Shown one piece after another: positions 17,507-26,784 of a stretch of 64,000 nucleotides of DNA. Location of the stretch: positions 62,001-126,000 of the forward strand of contig JAIXSK010000017.1 in NCBI GenBank assembly GCA_027484725.1. The letters are read 5' to 3'. This DNA comes from Flavobacterium sp. Its GTDB lineage: Bacteria; Bacteroidota; Bacteroidia; Flavobacteriales; Flavobacteriaceae. The translations under genes and the position numbers were made by a program. The notes below the pieces were generated by a model. It made no database searches. It saw only the letters and a list, made by a program, of their open reading frames with translations, and was not told where the DNA came from. The first letter of the stretch is position 1. Every line of letters begins with the position of its first letter.

Positions 17507-19449
17507 AAAAATCCTAATTGGTTCCGGTACAACAATACTTTGATCTGAGTTCCTTGACCAGCCGCTGAGTGAATCGATAAAATTCCGCCTATGGTCTCAA
17601 TGCGCTTTTGCATATTGCGCAAACCATTGCCTTTTTCAACCGAGTTCAGATCAAAACCAAGTCCGTTGTCGCGAATTGACATTTGAATTTCATTGCTATT
17701 GATGGGCTCAATCCGAACATCAATCACTGATGCGCGCGCATATTTAATGGCATTGTGGATGGCTTCTTGCAGTGTTCGGTAACAATTTACGCCCACGAGC
17801 GAACTGAGTTTTATTTCTTTAAGCGATGGGTCTACATAAAACTGAAAATCAATTTGTTCCTGTGCAGCTTTGCCTTTTTCAATAAAATTCATCGCGCGCG
17901 ATTCAAGCTCTTCTATAGATATCTCGTGGTAATTCATTGCCCAAATGGTGTCGCGCAATTCGTTGATGGTTTCTCGCGTAAAATTGCCAATGGCGCTTAA
18001 CTTTGATTCAAGTTTAGGGTTTTGAATTTCAAAAGCATATTTGAGATTTTCTACCGATGAAATAATAAAAGTAAGTTGTGAGCCAATGTTGTCGTGCAAA
18101 TCGCGTGAAATGGCTAATCGCTGCTCTTGCAGTTCATTCTGCGCCTCAATTTGGGCGATGGCCGAACGCAATTTGAACTCTTGCTCTTGCTGTCGGTTTT
18201 TTATTTTTTGCTGACGATAAATCAATCCGGCAATGAGGGCTATAAAAAACGTCAAAGACACCGAAGCAAAAATCCAATAGTTTTTTCGACGGGCTTCGGC
18301 TTCCTTTTGGAGCAATTTGACGCGGTTTTGCGCCAGGGCTTTTTCTTTTTTCTCGGTTTCGTATACCACTTTAAACTCGGCCAAAGCAGCTTCTTTTTTC
18401 TCAGAAATCATTTGTTTGATGACTTCTTCTTTGCGGTCTTTGAGTTCGAGTGCTTTTTGAAATTGGCCCTGTGCTTTGTAAATATCTACCATGACATCAT
18501 AGGCGCGCATCATATTGGGCAGATTGTGAATTTCTTCTAACAAAGCAAAACTTTTATTCATGTAGGCAAGTGCTTTGGGGTAATCTTTTGAATAGAAGTA
18601 TAGTGCGCCCAAATTGCTGTACGTGTCGGCAATTTGCTTTTTCTCGCCTACGGCAGTGTCAATTTTTAAACATTGATTGAAGTAATAAGCCGCACTATCC
18701 AATCGGTTTGAATACAAATAGCAGTTGGCTTTGTTGTCGTAAAAAGTAGACGTATTTCGGTGCATTTTGAGCTTTTTTGAAATGCGAATTCCTTCTTCAT
18801 CCAACTTCAAAGCGGCCGCATAATGGCCTTGCATACCATATACATTGGCCAACGTATGGATAAAAATCAAATAAAAGTGATTGTTTTTATCTGACCCCAT
18901 AATATCAATGGCTTTTTTAAGGTTTTCTTCTGCAGCCGGAATATCGTTTTTTTGCAAATAAATCTGCGCCATACAGCCATAAGCGCTTGAAGTTCCGTAT
19001 TTGTTGCGGTGTTTTTCGTAGGTTTTGAGCGTTTTGTAAAGTGAACTAAATGCCTTGGGATAATCGCCCGTATTTTTATAATTATTGCCCAAAGCTAAAT
19101 ATGCGCGCCCGCGAATGGTGTCATATTTAGTATCTCGCACCGATTGAATAACGTACTCAAACTCTTTTTTAGACAATTCGTAGCTTGAAATACTTTGGTA
19201 GTAGATTCCTCGGGCAAAATGTGCCATGGCTTTGTATACGGTGGGCTGATTGCGCGATTCGCGTTCCATCCAATGGGCATAGTCATCAATAGAATCAGGA
19301 TAGGTATTGACGATATAACTTATTTTTTTATACCGATGGATGATTTCTTTTTGCTGCGGCGTAAGCGATGGTGCTTGTTTTTGCTCGGTTTTGTTTTGAC
19401 AAGCAACCAAGAAAATAAGTGCAAACCATAAAAAAAAGCGGGTTTTCAT
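17503..19449 (-). CDS. TPR-type sensor histidine kinase, predicted lipoprotein (first of pair)
   Basis: 648 residues. The N-terminus MKTRFFLWFALIFLVACQNK has a lipobox (LVAC). TPR repeats fill about 70-340, followed by a coiled coil, a membrane helix (IFASVSLTFFIALIAGLIY), a HisKA_3 box (SRDLHDNIGSQLTFIISSVE) and a HATPase (LQEAIHNAIKYARA; IRDNGLGFD). Known kinases of this form sense through the periplasmic TPR part and phosphorylate a NarL-type regulator, here 15080-15727. The ligand is unknown. A lipid anchor plus a transmembrane helix is an unusual topology but common in this family. Confidence 0.9.
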   Translation of the reverse strand: MKTRFFLWFALIFLVACQNKTEQKQAPSLTPQQKEIIHRYKKISYIVNTYPDSIDDYAHWMERESRNQPTVYKAMAHFARGIYYQSISSYELSKKEFEYVIQSVRDTKYDTIRGRAYLALGNNYKNTGDYPKAFSSLYKTLKTYEKHRNKYGTSSAYGCMAQIYLQKNDIPAAEENLKKAIDIMGSDKNNHFYLIFIHTLANVYGMQGHYAAALKLDEEGIRISKKLKMHRNTSTFYDNKANCYLYSNRLDSAAYYFNQCLKIDTAVGEKKQIADTYSNLGALYFYSKDYPKALAYMNKSFALLEEIHNLPNMMRAYDVMVDIYKAQGQFQKALELKDRKEEVIKQMISEKKEAALAEFKVVYETEKKEKALAQNRVKLLQKEAEARRKNYWIFASVSLTFFIALIAGLIYRQQKIKNRQQEQEFKLRSAIAQIEAQNELQEQRLAISRDLHDNIGSQLTFIISSVENLKYAFEIQNPKLESKLSAIGNFTRETINELRDTIWAMNYHEISIEELESRAMNFIEKGKAAQEQIDFQFYVDPSLKEIKLSSLVGVNCYRTLQEAIHNAIKYARASVIDVRIEPINSNEIQMSIRDNGLGFDLNSVEKGNGLRNMQKRIETIGGILSIHSAAGQGTQIKVLLYRNQLGFL

Positions 19450-19507
19450 AGAATTGATTTACCTACTAAAATAGAAAATCCAAACGAAAGATCGGTATAA
19501 ATAAACA

Positions 19508-19786
19508 TCAGTTTTTGAGCTTACTGATGAGCTCGAGCATTTGATAATTGAGTGCAAAAATTGATGCTCCTAAAGCAACGCGCCTTTTTGAGAATTCTTC
19601 TTTAAAATCATCGCACAATTCAAGTTTGATCTTTTGTTTTTGGTGCTGAAGATTATGCTTGATGATGATTTGACGCATGTCCTGGATTTTTTGCTCAAAG
19701 CGATGTTGCTCCCGGCGTAAATTCCATTCAAAAGCCAACACAATGAGCAGCAAAACAACCACAGTAAAACAAAACAAAATCAACAT
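19508..19786 (-). CDS. Small membrane-anchored coiled-coil protein, function unknown
   Basis: 92 residues: one N-terminal membrane helix (LILFCFTVVVLLLIVLAFEW), then a charged, helix-prone segment rich in Lys, Gln and Glu. I do not recognise the family. It lies 16 nt after the PD40-type gene and 58 nt before the first kinase, so it may belong to the same transcript and to the signalling system. Confidence 0.6.
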   Translation of the reverse strand: MLILFCFTVVVLLLIVLAFEWNLRREQHRFEQKIQDMRQIIIKHNLQHQKQKIKLELCDDFKEEFSKRRVALGASIFALNYQMLELISKLKN

Positions 19787-19802
19787 AAATAATCGTTTAA
19801 AA

Positions 19803-21215
19803 TTACTTTTTCAGGAGTTCTTGTTTAGGAATTGCCACCGAGAAAAGCTTCATGGTTCCGTCTACCGAACGAATAAAATACAGTCGCTCCCCAACAGCGT
19901 CATAATACGGACAGCCTTCAAAGGAATCCGTATTGATTTTAGAACCGAGATTCACCGGCTCAGACCAATTCTTCCAAGTATCGTCTAAACGGTAACTCAC
20001 ATAAAGATCGTAATTGCCAAAACTGCTGAATCCGCAAGAACTAAACAACAAGGTTTGATTGTCAGAAAGCAATTGAGGGGTAATTTCTTCATCGGCCGAA
20101 TTGATAACTTTGCCCAGATTTTGAAGCAATCCGTAAGTACCGTCGTCTTTGCGCTGGGCATAATAAAAATCGCTCCCGCCTTGGGTGAAATCAGATTCAA
20201 TAGCCAAAACAAGGGTTTTTAAATCATTTGAGAGTGCCGCATCGGCGGTTTCGCCGTAATTGTTGTAACCCGTCACTTTGATGAGTTCACCAGGCACATA
20301 ACCCGAAAGCCGATACAGCTGAAAACCGGTTTCACCTAAGTTTTTGTTGTAGCTATTTCCGCCTTTGAGCAACCAATCACCACTAACCGCCTCTACAAAA
20401 TTGAAACGCTCATTGCTGCTCAAAGCTGGCTCAGAAACAGGCTGGCTCCAATCTTGCCCAATTTTGACGGCTGAATACATTTGATCTTGCTGGCCTTCCA
20501 ATCGGTTGAAGAACATCTTTTTTCCGTCTGCGCTCAAACAAACATTGTTGACTTCTTTTGCATCGAGCGAAATGGGTTGCGCTGGGGCACATTGTTCAAA
20601 TGCCGCTTTAGTATTGACTTGCACCCAAAGAGGAACTTCGCTGTCTGATATTCCAATGGCGTCAATTTGTTTCTGCCCGGGCCATAAAGAGAAATCAAAT
20701 TCAACTTTAACCGAAACAATATCAGTATAGGTTTGATCTAAAATAGCGTGCTCGATTCCGGGGTTCATAAGCTCAGGAGCTTCTTGAATTTTACGGCGTT
20801 TTCTTCTGAAATAGTAATTCCGATCTGCGGGAATAGTGGCTTTGTAGGTGGGCGTTTTCCAATCTCTTTTACGGCTCCAAACGGTTTGATATTTGCCCGA
20901 AACATCGCCAACTGATATACGCCAAACACAGCCCGCATTGACGTTTTCAAACACAGCTACTTGTTTAACATTTTGCGGTTTTTCAAAACTCACCTCAACG
21001 GTTTCATGTCCGTCAAGGGCATTTTTGGGCGTCCAAGCATTGGGCGAAACACCTCCTTGCGGAAAAGCATCGGGACGACCCAAAATTCTTTTGATGCCAA
21101 ATTGTTTTCCGCCCAAATCAGACGAATATTTGATGAGTTTATGTGCCCATTGCACTTGTTGTGCTTGTCCGTTGAGCAAAAACCAACAAAGCAGAAAGGA
21201 TATTTTTGTTTTCAT
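19803..21215 (-). CDS. Secreted WD40-like (PD40) beta-propeller protein
   Basis: 470 residues from MKTKISFLLCWFLLNGQAQQ, a clear signal peptide; the frame is open nine codons further up (21242), but MKT is the better start. Residues about 45-210 look like a discoidin-type sheet domain (KNALDGHETVEVSFEKPQNV). The C-terminal half carries PD40 repeats such as VCLSADGKKMFFNRLEGQQD, TPQLLSDNQTLLFSSCGFSS and GNYDLYVSYR. PD40 proteins of this group often sit beside OmpA-like or gliding/T9SS components, but no OmpA domain is present here. Role unknown. Confidence 0.75.
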   Translation of the reverse strand: MKTKISFLLCWFLLNGQAQQVQWAHKLIKYSSDLGGKQFGIKRILGRPDAFPQGGVSPNAWTPKNALDGHETVEVSFEKPQNVKQVAVFENVNAGCVWRISVGDVSGKYQTVWSRKRDWKTPTYKATIPADRNYYFRRKRRKIQEAPELMNPGIEHAILDQTYTDIVSVKVEFDFSLWPGQKQIDAIGISDSEVPLWVQVNTKAAFEQCAPAQPISLDAKEVNNVCLSADGKKMFFNRLEGQQDQMYSAVKIGQDWSQPVSEPALSSNERFNFVEAVSGDWLLKGGNSYNKNLGETGFQLYRLSGYVPGELIKVTGYNNYGETADAALSNDLKTLVLAIESDFTQGGSDFYYAQRKDDGTYGLLQNLGKVINSADEEITPQLLSDNQTLLFSSCGFSSFGNYDLYVSYRLDDTWKNWSEPVNLGSKINTDSFEGCPYYDAVGERLYFIRSVDGTMKLFSVAIPKQELLKK

Positions 21216-21226
21216 GGCTGATGAGT

Positions 21227-21259
21227 AAAAAAAGGCTGCCAAAATTTCTCTCAGCAGCC
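21227..21259 (-). terminator. Rho-independent terminator of the PQQ-like propeller gene
   Basis: On the minus strand GGCTGC and GCAGCC pair around a 14-nt loop and are followed by seven Ts. It lies between the stop of 21286-23115 and the next gene. Confidence 0.8.
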
Positions 21260-21285
21260 CGAAACAATTAAAACGTTCAACCTAT

Positions 21286-23115
21286 CTAATTGTTTACTTT
21301 AATCTTTTCAACTTTGCGTCCTTTAAAGGCAAAGATGTATTCTCCGTCTGAAGTAATATCAATACCATCACCGTATTCAGGGCTTCCGCCTTTTCCTTTT
21401 GATTGCACCGAACCTTTGGTTTCACCGTTGGTCATATCAATACCGTAAATGATGTTTTTGCTGTTGCGTTGATCTCTTAAGAAGTAATTATCGCCAATGT
21501 GATAAAAGAAATCCACTCCTTTGATTTTCTCAGAAGCATAAGCACGAGAACCGTCTTTTTTGAAATAAGCTGCCAATCCTTTTTCAGAAAGCACGACTAC
21601 TTTATCGTCAAAATCAATAACATCTGCAGCTTTGCCCACTCTGGCATCATTGTGTTTTACATCAAAAAGTTGTTTTCCCGAAGCAATGTCATATCCGTAA
21701 AATTCATCGCCATCGCCTACAAATACCGTTTTGTTGTTGTCTAAAATTAAATCGGTGATGCGTTTGTCAAAACGTTCTGAACGCCAAGCCGTTTGTCCGG
21801 TTTTATCATCCAAGCACAATACAGAGTTTTTCTGTGCTTTATAATCCCAATAAATATAAGGCACCCAGTGTTTGGTGGTTCCGCCAAATCCGGCTGCACC
21901 AAAACCTCCGTATCCACCAGACTCCTCTAAGCGCCATTCTTGTACCTGCACTTTACCGCCTACTTGCAACATAATTTTATCATTGGCTTTGTAGATGTTT
22001 GGCATACTTAACGCACCGGTAATTTTTTCTGAAGCCCACAATAATTTACCAGAATTCAAATCGTGTTTTTCAACGTATTTGGTTCGGTCACGGGTTCCTA
22101 AAATGACTAAATAAACGGCATCTTCGGTAAAGAGCGGATCAGCCAAGGTGCGGTAAATTTTTGATCTTTTTCCGCCGCTAAACAACCCTCCGTTGGCGCC
22201 TTGCATATCCGTCTCATAATTGACCGACCATATTTTTTGACCGGTGTTGTAATCATAAACATTCATTCCGTCCAAGTACATAAAGATTTTGTCGCCTTTG
22301 ATCCAGAGGTCTATAATGGCCCGACGCGTCACCAATTCTTTTTCAATAGTCCCTGTAAAAGTAGCATCCCAAAGCACATCGCCATTGGCTGCATTGATGC
22401 GCACCAATTGGTTTTTAAACCCAGAGAACAAAGCGCCCAAGGCCGTTGGTTTGTAGTTGACCATGATGATTTCATTGCGTTTGGCATCATAAACATATTT
22501 ACCTACACCGCCTTTGAAACGATTGGTTTCCCAGATTTTTTCACCGGTTGGCGCTTTGACCAAAATAATTGAGTTGCGTTGTGAAATCAAGAAAGCATCC
22601 AGCTCAGAGATGTATTTTACGGTGTCAAGTTCGCCGTCATCAGTTCCTTCTGCACCACGATTGTCTTTAGGAATCAAATCTTGATACAACTCTGAATTCC
22701 AAAGTTCTTTGCCCGTAGCTAAATCTATAACGGCTACGCGATCAGAACCGAGTTTTCGGGCATCAAATAAGAACAAATAGCCGCCTTTTTTGCCTTCTTT
22801 CCAGATGGTATATTGATATTCTGAAGTATTGGTTTTGTTGGTAGTGAGTTTTTTGTAATCACCACTCCAAATAATTTTCCCATCCGCATTTAAAACGGTG
22901 GCTGAGTTGTCATCCGTCCCGATGATGAAATTTCCGTCGCCATCGCTGAGGGCCAATCGCGTGGCTTTGTTGTCAAATTCTGATTCCCAAACGGTAGCAA
23001 AACTGCCTGATTTTTTGCCGGCTGATTTTTTGCCCAAAAGGCCGCCCAATTGGGCATTAACTGTGCATGTTCCCAATACTGTGAGAGACAACATGGCAAG
23101 GGTTACTTTTTTCAT
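21286..23115 (-). CDS. Exported PQQ-like beta-propeller repeat protein
   Basis: 609 residues, signal peptide MKKVTLAMLSLTVLGTCTVN. It contains several PQQ-like blade motifs of the form DxxTGKxLWxxE: VIDLATGKELWNSELYQDLI, NAANGDVLWDATFTG, DYNTGQKIWSVNYE, DDKTGQTAWRSERF. No quinone-binding or catalytic residues of true PQQ dehydrogenases are visible, so it is probably a structural or scaffold propeller in the envelope. It is followed by a 22-nt gap from the TonB-C-like gene upstream. Confidence 0.8.
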   Translation of the reverse strand: MKKVTLAMLSLTVLGTCTVNAQLGGLLGKKSAGKKSGSFATVWESEFDNKATRLALSDGDGNFIIGTDDNSATVLNADGKIIWSGDYKKLTTNKTNTSEYQYTIWKEGKKGGYLFLFDARKLGSDRVAVIDLATGKELWNSELYQDLIPKDNRGAEGTDDGELDTVKYISELDAFLISQRNSIILVKAPTGEKIWETNRFKGGVGKYVYDAKRNEIIMVNYKPTALGALFSGFKNQLVRINAANGDVLWDATFTGTIEKELVTRRAIIDLWIKGDKIFMYLDGMNVYDYNTGQKIWSVNYETDMQGANGGLFSGGKRSKIYRTLADPLFTEDAVYLVILGTRDRTKYVEKHDLNSGKLLWASEKITGALSMPNIYKANDKIMLQVGGKVQVQEWRLEESGGYGGFGAAGFGGTTKHWVPYIYWDYKAQKNSVLCLDDKTGQTAWRSERFDKRITDLILDNNKTVFVGDGDEFYGYDIASGKQLFDVKHNDARVGKAADVIDFDDKVVVLSEKGLAAYFKKDGSRAYASEKIKGVDFFYHIGDNYFLRDQRNSKNIIYGIDMTNGETKGSVQSKGKGGSPEYGDGIDITSDGEYIFAFKGRKVEKIKVNN

Positions 23116-23138
23116 GTGTAAAACTTTTAGGTTGAACT

Positions 23139-23510
23139 TTAAAAGGTAATGCTGTAGCGCACCTTATAGCGCTGTTGTTTTTGAAGCTTAAATTTGAATT
23201 TGTGATCCAGAATGTAATCAGACATGAAATTGATAAAATCGATGTCTTTGATTTCGCTATCTACTTTGAAGAATGAAGAAACTTTTCCGCTTTGCACCAC
23301 ACCAATGTCTACGACCATTGTGCCTTTGACTTCTGGGAATTTTTTGTTTTTCTTTTTGACGAATTCCTCTGAATGGTAGAGCTCATCGACTTCTTGGGTA
23401 ACCATTTCTGACACTTGCTCTTCATCAGTAAGCACGGGCCTTTGCGCCAAAACAGAATGACTCAAGAAAAAGAACAAAAAAGCCAATAAATAAACAGGTT
23501 GAACTTTCAT
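23139..23510 (-). CDS. Small exported TonB C-terminal-like protein
   Basis: 123 residues with a signal peptide (YLLAFLFFFLSHSVLAQ). The C-terminal 75 residues (KGTMVVDIGVVQSGKVSSFF, then LDHKFKFKLQKQQRYKVRYS) have the shape of a TonB C-terminal or AgmX-type domain, but the N-terminal membrane anchor and proline-rich linker of a true TonB are absent. It starts 18 nt after the lipoprotein gene 23529-24026. Function unknown. Confidence 0.6.
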   Translation of the reverse strand: MKVQPVYLLAFLFFFLSHSVLAQRPVLTDEEQVSEMVTQEVDELYHSEEFVKKKNKKFPEVKGTMVVDIGVVQSGKVSSFFKVDSEIKDIDFINFMSDYILDHKFKFKLQKQQRYKVRYSITF

Positions 23511-23528
23511 AGGTATTAAAAATGCTGA

Positions 23529-24026
23529 TTAAAAAGCTGAAATATCTAAATGCCCATCGGTAATGTCTTTGGTGTCGGCTCCGTTGTTGCCCACAAATGC
23601 AAAAGTGCCTACCAATCTCTGTCCAGACTCATTGAAATTGATCAGCTGCATAGTGCCTGAATCAGAGTGATAGTAATCAGCCACCGGATCAGTTCCACCG
23701 GTTTGGTATGTAAGCCACGAATTGTTCATGGCAAAACTACCGTGTTGCGCGGGGTAGTTTCCGACGGCAGCCGGCATATGCAATTCGAGCACTTGCACCC
23801 CGGCTTTGAAAGCGTATACATCAATGTATCGTCCGCCGGCAATGGAATTGTCATAAACAGTTACATCAACTTCATCAGGGGTAATGAGTGTTCCGTTGAG
23901 TTTAAAATAGGTTCCGCCCGAAGGTGTTGGATTGCTGTTGCTGGAACTTGAGTCTTTGCTACACGAGGCCAGAAATAAACAAGCCACGATCAATGTGTGT
24001 TTCGCTAAATAGATGAGGGTTTTCAT
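23529..24026 (-). CDS. Predicted lipoprotein, DUF6252-like
   Basis: 165 residues with a lipobox (LFLASC) followed by a Ser-rich tether (KDSSSSNSNPTPSGG). The body is beta-rich (YFKLNGTLITPDEV; GTFAFVGNN) and resembles small Bacteroidota lipoproteins of the DUF6252 type. Surface or periplasmic role unknown. Confidence 0.6.
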   Translation of the reverse strand: MKTLIYLAKHTLIVACLFLASCSKDSSSSNSNPTPSGGTYFKLNGTLITPDEVDVTVYDNSIAGGRYIDVYAFKAGVQVLELHMPAAVGNYPAQHGSFAMNNSWLTYQTGGTDPVADYYHSDSGTMQLINFNESGQRLVGTFAFVGNNGADTKDITDGHLDISAF

Positions 24027-24132
24027 TTTGTAATCGGTTTAAATGTTACGATACAAAACTGAGTTAAACCCAAGCGCAAGACAATACGAAGAAATACGTA
24101 TTTAGCGCAGCAGGATATTTAAATGAAGGAAA

Positions 24133-25080
24133 TTAAAATGAAATAGGCCCGAGCTGATTTTGTAGTTTTTCAATCCGAGTTTGAAGTTGATTTAGAAACC
24201 TTTGATGACTTTCAGATGCAGGCTGAAACGGACGATGGGCCAAGGCTTTTCGGATGTAAGCCACTTCTTCCATGAGTGGATAACAACTTGGATTTATATG
24301 ACTTGAAGTCCACTTTTGCCAAATGTATTCAATGGCCAGTGCATTCGGATGCAACAAATCGTCGGCATAAAAGCGATAATCGCGCAATTCGTCCATCATG
24401 ATTTCATAAGCTGGAAAATAACTTGAAGCATCATCGCTTTGCAAATATTCGTGTAATGCAGCAATCAAGTGGGCTTTGCTGCGTTGGTTTTCAACAAATC
24501 CGTCTTTGAGATGGCGCACCGGCGAAACGGTAAAAATAAAATGCACCCTCGGATTCTGGCTGCGCACTTGAGCTGTTATCTGCTTTAAAGATTGATGAAT
24601 TTGGTCTGTAGAAAGCAATTCTTTTTCAAATTCCGCTTGCGAAACCTTGTGACAATTGGCCACTATTTGTTGTGATTTTTGATGTCTGTACACCCAAGCT
24701 GTGCCCAAAGTGATAACCAGGTGAGTTGCCTTTTGCAAATCTTGTCGGAATTGTTCTAAAACTAGGTTGATTTGTTCAAGCATTTGTTCGGCATTAGATT
24801 GCGACAGCTCAGAATGTAACTCAAAACACTGCCAACGCTCGTTGTGAAAGAACAAATCTTGGGCGGTGTATTTTTGGCCTGCAACTGCACGTTCAATCAA
24901 TCTTTGCATCGACACCGGATTGAAAATAATCCCAAACGGGTTCACCGAATTTTGAAACTGATAGTAATCAAACTTCTCACCTATATTTTGGGCAAAACAA
25001 GAACCCAACAAAACCAAATTTGATTGGTAATTAATTGGGTTTTTAGAAGCAGCAATGTTAAGCGATGTGATGAGTTGCAT
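24133..25080 (-). CDS. GSCFA-domain protein
   Basis: 315 residues. NLVLLGSCFAQNIGEKF contains the naming GSCFA motif near residue 26, followed by NPFGIIFNPVS, VITLGTAWVY and FTVSPVRHLKDGF, all diagnostic of this SGNH-hydrolase-like family. The Ser and His residues expected for hydrolysis are present. The substrate is unknown. It starts 8 nt after the preceding lipoprotein stop. Confidence 0.87.
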   Translation of the reverse strand: MQLITSLNIAASKNPINYQSNLVLLGSCFAQNIGEKFDYYQFQNSVNPFGIIFNPVSMQRLIERAVAGQKYTAQDLFFHNERWQCFELHSELSQSNAEQMLEQINLVLEQFRQDLQKATHLVITLGTAWVYRHQKSQQIVANCHKVSQAEFEKELLSTDQIHQSLKQITAQVRSQNPRVHFIFTVSPVRHLKDGFVENQRSKAHLIAALHEYLQSDDASSYFPAYEIMMDELRDYRFYADDLLHPNALAIEYIWQKWTSSHINPSCYPLMEEVAYIRKALAHRPFQPASESHQRFLNQLQTRIEKLQNQLGPISF

Positions 25081-25088
25081 GCGCGGTC

Positions 25089-25832
25089 TTATTGATAAAA
25101 ATAATGAACCGTTGTGTCGTGATTGGTTCCGATGGTTCTTTCCATAGTTACAGGATAATCATCTGCATTATACGTAAATTGAAAAGTCTGGTCTAAGGTC
25201 TCAGGCGGATAACCCGTATAAACTTGTTGGGTTACATTTGCATAAAACCCGGCAGGAATCAGCAATTTATCCATGCCTAAAATATTTTTGAACGGATTAT
25301 TTTTCTGATCATAACTAAACGTTGTGGTTTGTGTAGTAGATCCGTTGTAATCTTCCACTTTTTCAATTTCGCCTGCAGAACTCATGAAGTATTTTGCATA
25401 GGTGAGTTCTTCCTCACTGCCCGTTTCATAGATAAAATATTGATCAACTGAAATGGTATTATCGGTGTTGTAGTGATAAACATTTCTAAAGATTTGCCCA
25501 GGGCCGATGGCCTCTCTCCGATATTGAATCAATCGATTTTGAGTGTCATAACTAAAGTTCAATACATACGCTAAATCGTTGCTGATAAATATTTCTTCTT
25601 TGATAATCAAATTACCTGAATAGAAATATTTATAAAGAAAATCATCTGAATTTACTGTAGACAATTTAGCTCCGTTATAATGATAAAAGGTTGTTATCGA
25701 AGACGAGCCATTGGTAAATTCCTGAATGGTTTTTTGAATTAAAACGCCCGAATAGGTTTGATCAGAACTTGAATCTGAAGAACATGAAATTGCTAAAAAA
25801 GCAAGCGTTATCAGCGTAAATATCTTTTTCAT
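25089..25832 (-). CDS. Predicted lipoprotein with YD-like beta-strand repeats
   Basis: 247 residues. Lipobox LAISCSSDSSSD. The body has repeated strands such as TTFYHYNGAKLSTVN, LNFSYDTQNRLIQYRRE and TTFSYDQKNNPFKNILGMDK, as in Flavobacteriaceae lipoproteins of the DUF4595-like group. It is a diverged paralogue of the next gene (both have FxxDxKxNPFxNxxGxDK). Function unknown. Confidence 0.65.
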   Translation of the reverse strand: MKKIFTLITLAFLAISCSSDSSSDQTYSGVLIQKTIQEFTNGSSSITTFYHYNGAKLSTVNSDDFLYKYFYSGNLIIKEEIFISNDLAYVLNFSYDTQNRLIQYRREAIGPGQIFRNVYHYNTDNTISVDQYFIYETGSEEELTYAKYFMSSAGEIEKVEDYNGSTTQTTTFSYDQKNNPFKNILGMDKLLIPAGFYANVTQQVYTGYPPETLDQTFQFTYNADDYPVTMERTIGTNHDTTVHYFYQ

Positions 25833-25850
25833 TTGAGAATATTTTACGCA

Positions 25851-25885
25851 AAGAAAATAAAAAACCCGACACTTTTCAGGTCGGG
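25851..25885 (-). terminator. Rho-independent terminator after lipoprotein 25914-26693
   Basis: On the minus strand CCCGAC and GTCGGG pair around CTGAAAAGT and are followed by TTTTTATTTTC. Confidence 0.85.
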
Positions 25886-25913
25886 CTCATATTAAGTTAT
25901 TAAATGTAAATAG

Positions 25914-26693
25914 TTAGTAGAAATAATTAATGGTTGCAACAATTTCACCCCCTTGTTTAACATTTGCCTTGAATGGAAAACCGTTGTTGGTGTATGTAAC
26001 ATAATCATTGGTGTAATCAAGAACAGCCTCATTATCATCTGTCTGACTGGTTTGCGTTAGGATGTTGTTTGACATATTCAAACAAATTCGCAAATCAGCA
26101 AAAAAGATTTTATCATAACCAACAACGTTCATGAAAGGATTTTTTTTCAAATCAAAAGCAAAAACAGTTGTATTGATTGTTACATCAGTAGTAACGGGAT
26201 CGGTAATGGTTTCAACCACTTTGGTCGAAGATAATTCACCTGTTAGCACCAAATTGGTTTGGCTTAAATCATCACCTGAGAATTTTTGATATGAAATGGT
26301 TCCGTTAGCATTGTGCACATATACCCATTTGGTTCCGATTAATGAAACTCTATCAATTTTTAGCAAACTAATTAAATTCTCGCTAATGTCATAAACATAT
26401 TCGTTTGTTTCTTTGAGTAAAGTTCCGTTGTATACATCTATTTTTGAAATCTGATCAAGCTCGTTGTATGTAAAGACTCTTTTAATTCCGTTTGAAGCTT
26501 CAACTTTAACAATTTTAGAATCTGAATAAGTATACTGTTGTTCAAGAGTAGTTCCATCCAGATTGGACTGAATCGTTTTTAGCAAAAACATACTGCTCAC
26601 CGGCGGAATCGGGTCTGGGTTTTCTTCAGGGTAAGGCACACATGAGGCAAAAATGCCCAAAGCCATAATGAATAATAAGGTTATTTTTTTCAT
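25914..26693 (-). CDS. Predicted lipoprotein, paralogue of 25089-25832
   Basis: 259 residues from MKKITLLFIMALGIFASCVP (lipobox FASC). The frame is open nine codons upstream to 26720, but those codons precede the signal peptide, so 26693 is the start. The body has strand repeats (LEQQYTYSDSKIVKVEASNG; RVFTYNELDQISKIDVYNG) and FAFDLKKNPFMNVVGYDK shared with its neighbour. It has its own terminator. Function unknown. Confidence 0.65.
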   Translation of the reverse strand: MKKITLLFIMALGIFASCVPYPEENPDPIPPVSSMFLLKTIQSNLDGTTLEQQYTYSDSKIVKVEASNGIKRVFTYNELDQISKIDVYNGTLLKETNEYVYDISENLISLLKIDRVSLIGTKWVYVHNANGTISYQKFSGDDLSQTNLVLTGELSSTKVVETITDPVTTDVTINTTVFAFDLKKNPFMNVVGYDKIFFADLRICLNMSNNILTQTSQTDDNEAVLDYTNDYVTYTNNGFPFKANVKQGGEIVATINYFY

Positions 26694-26784
26694 AGAGTTA
26701 GAACTTGGTTTGGTTCGCACAAATAAACTAAAAAGCTTTAAATAAAAAAATAAAAACTTGTTATCGAATGCGTTAAAACTGATT

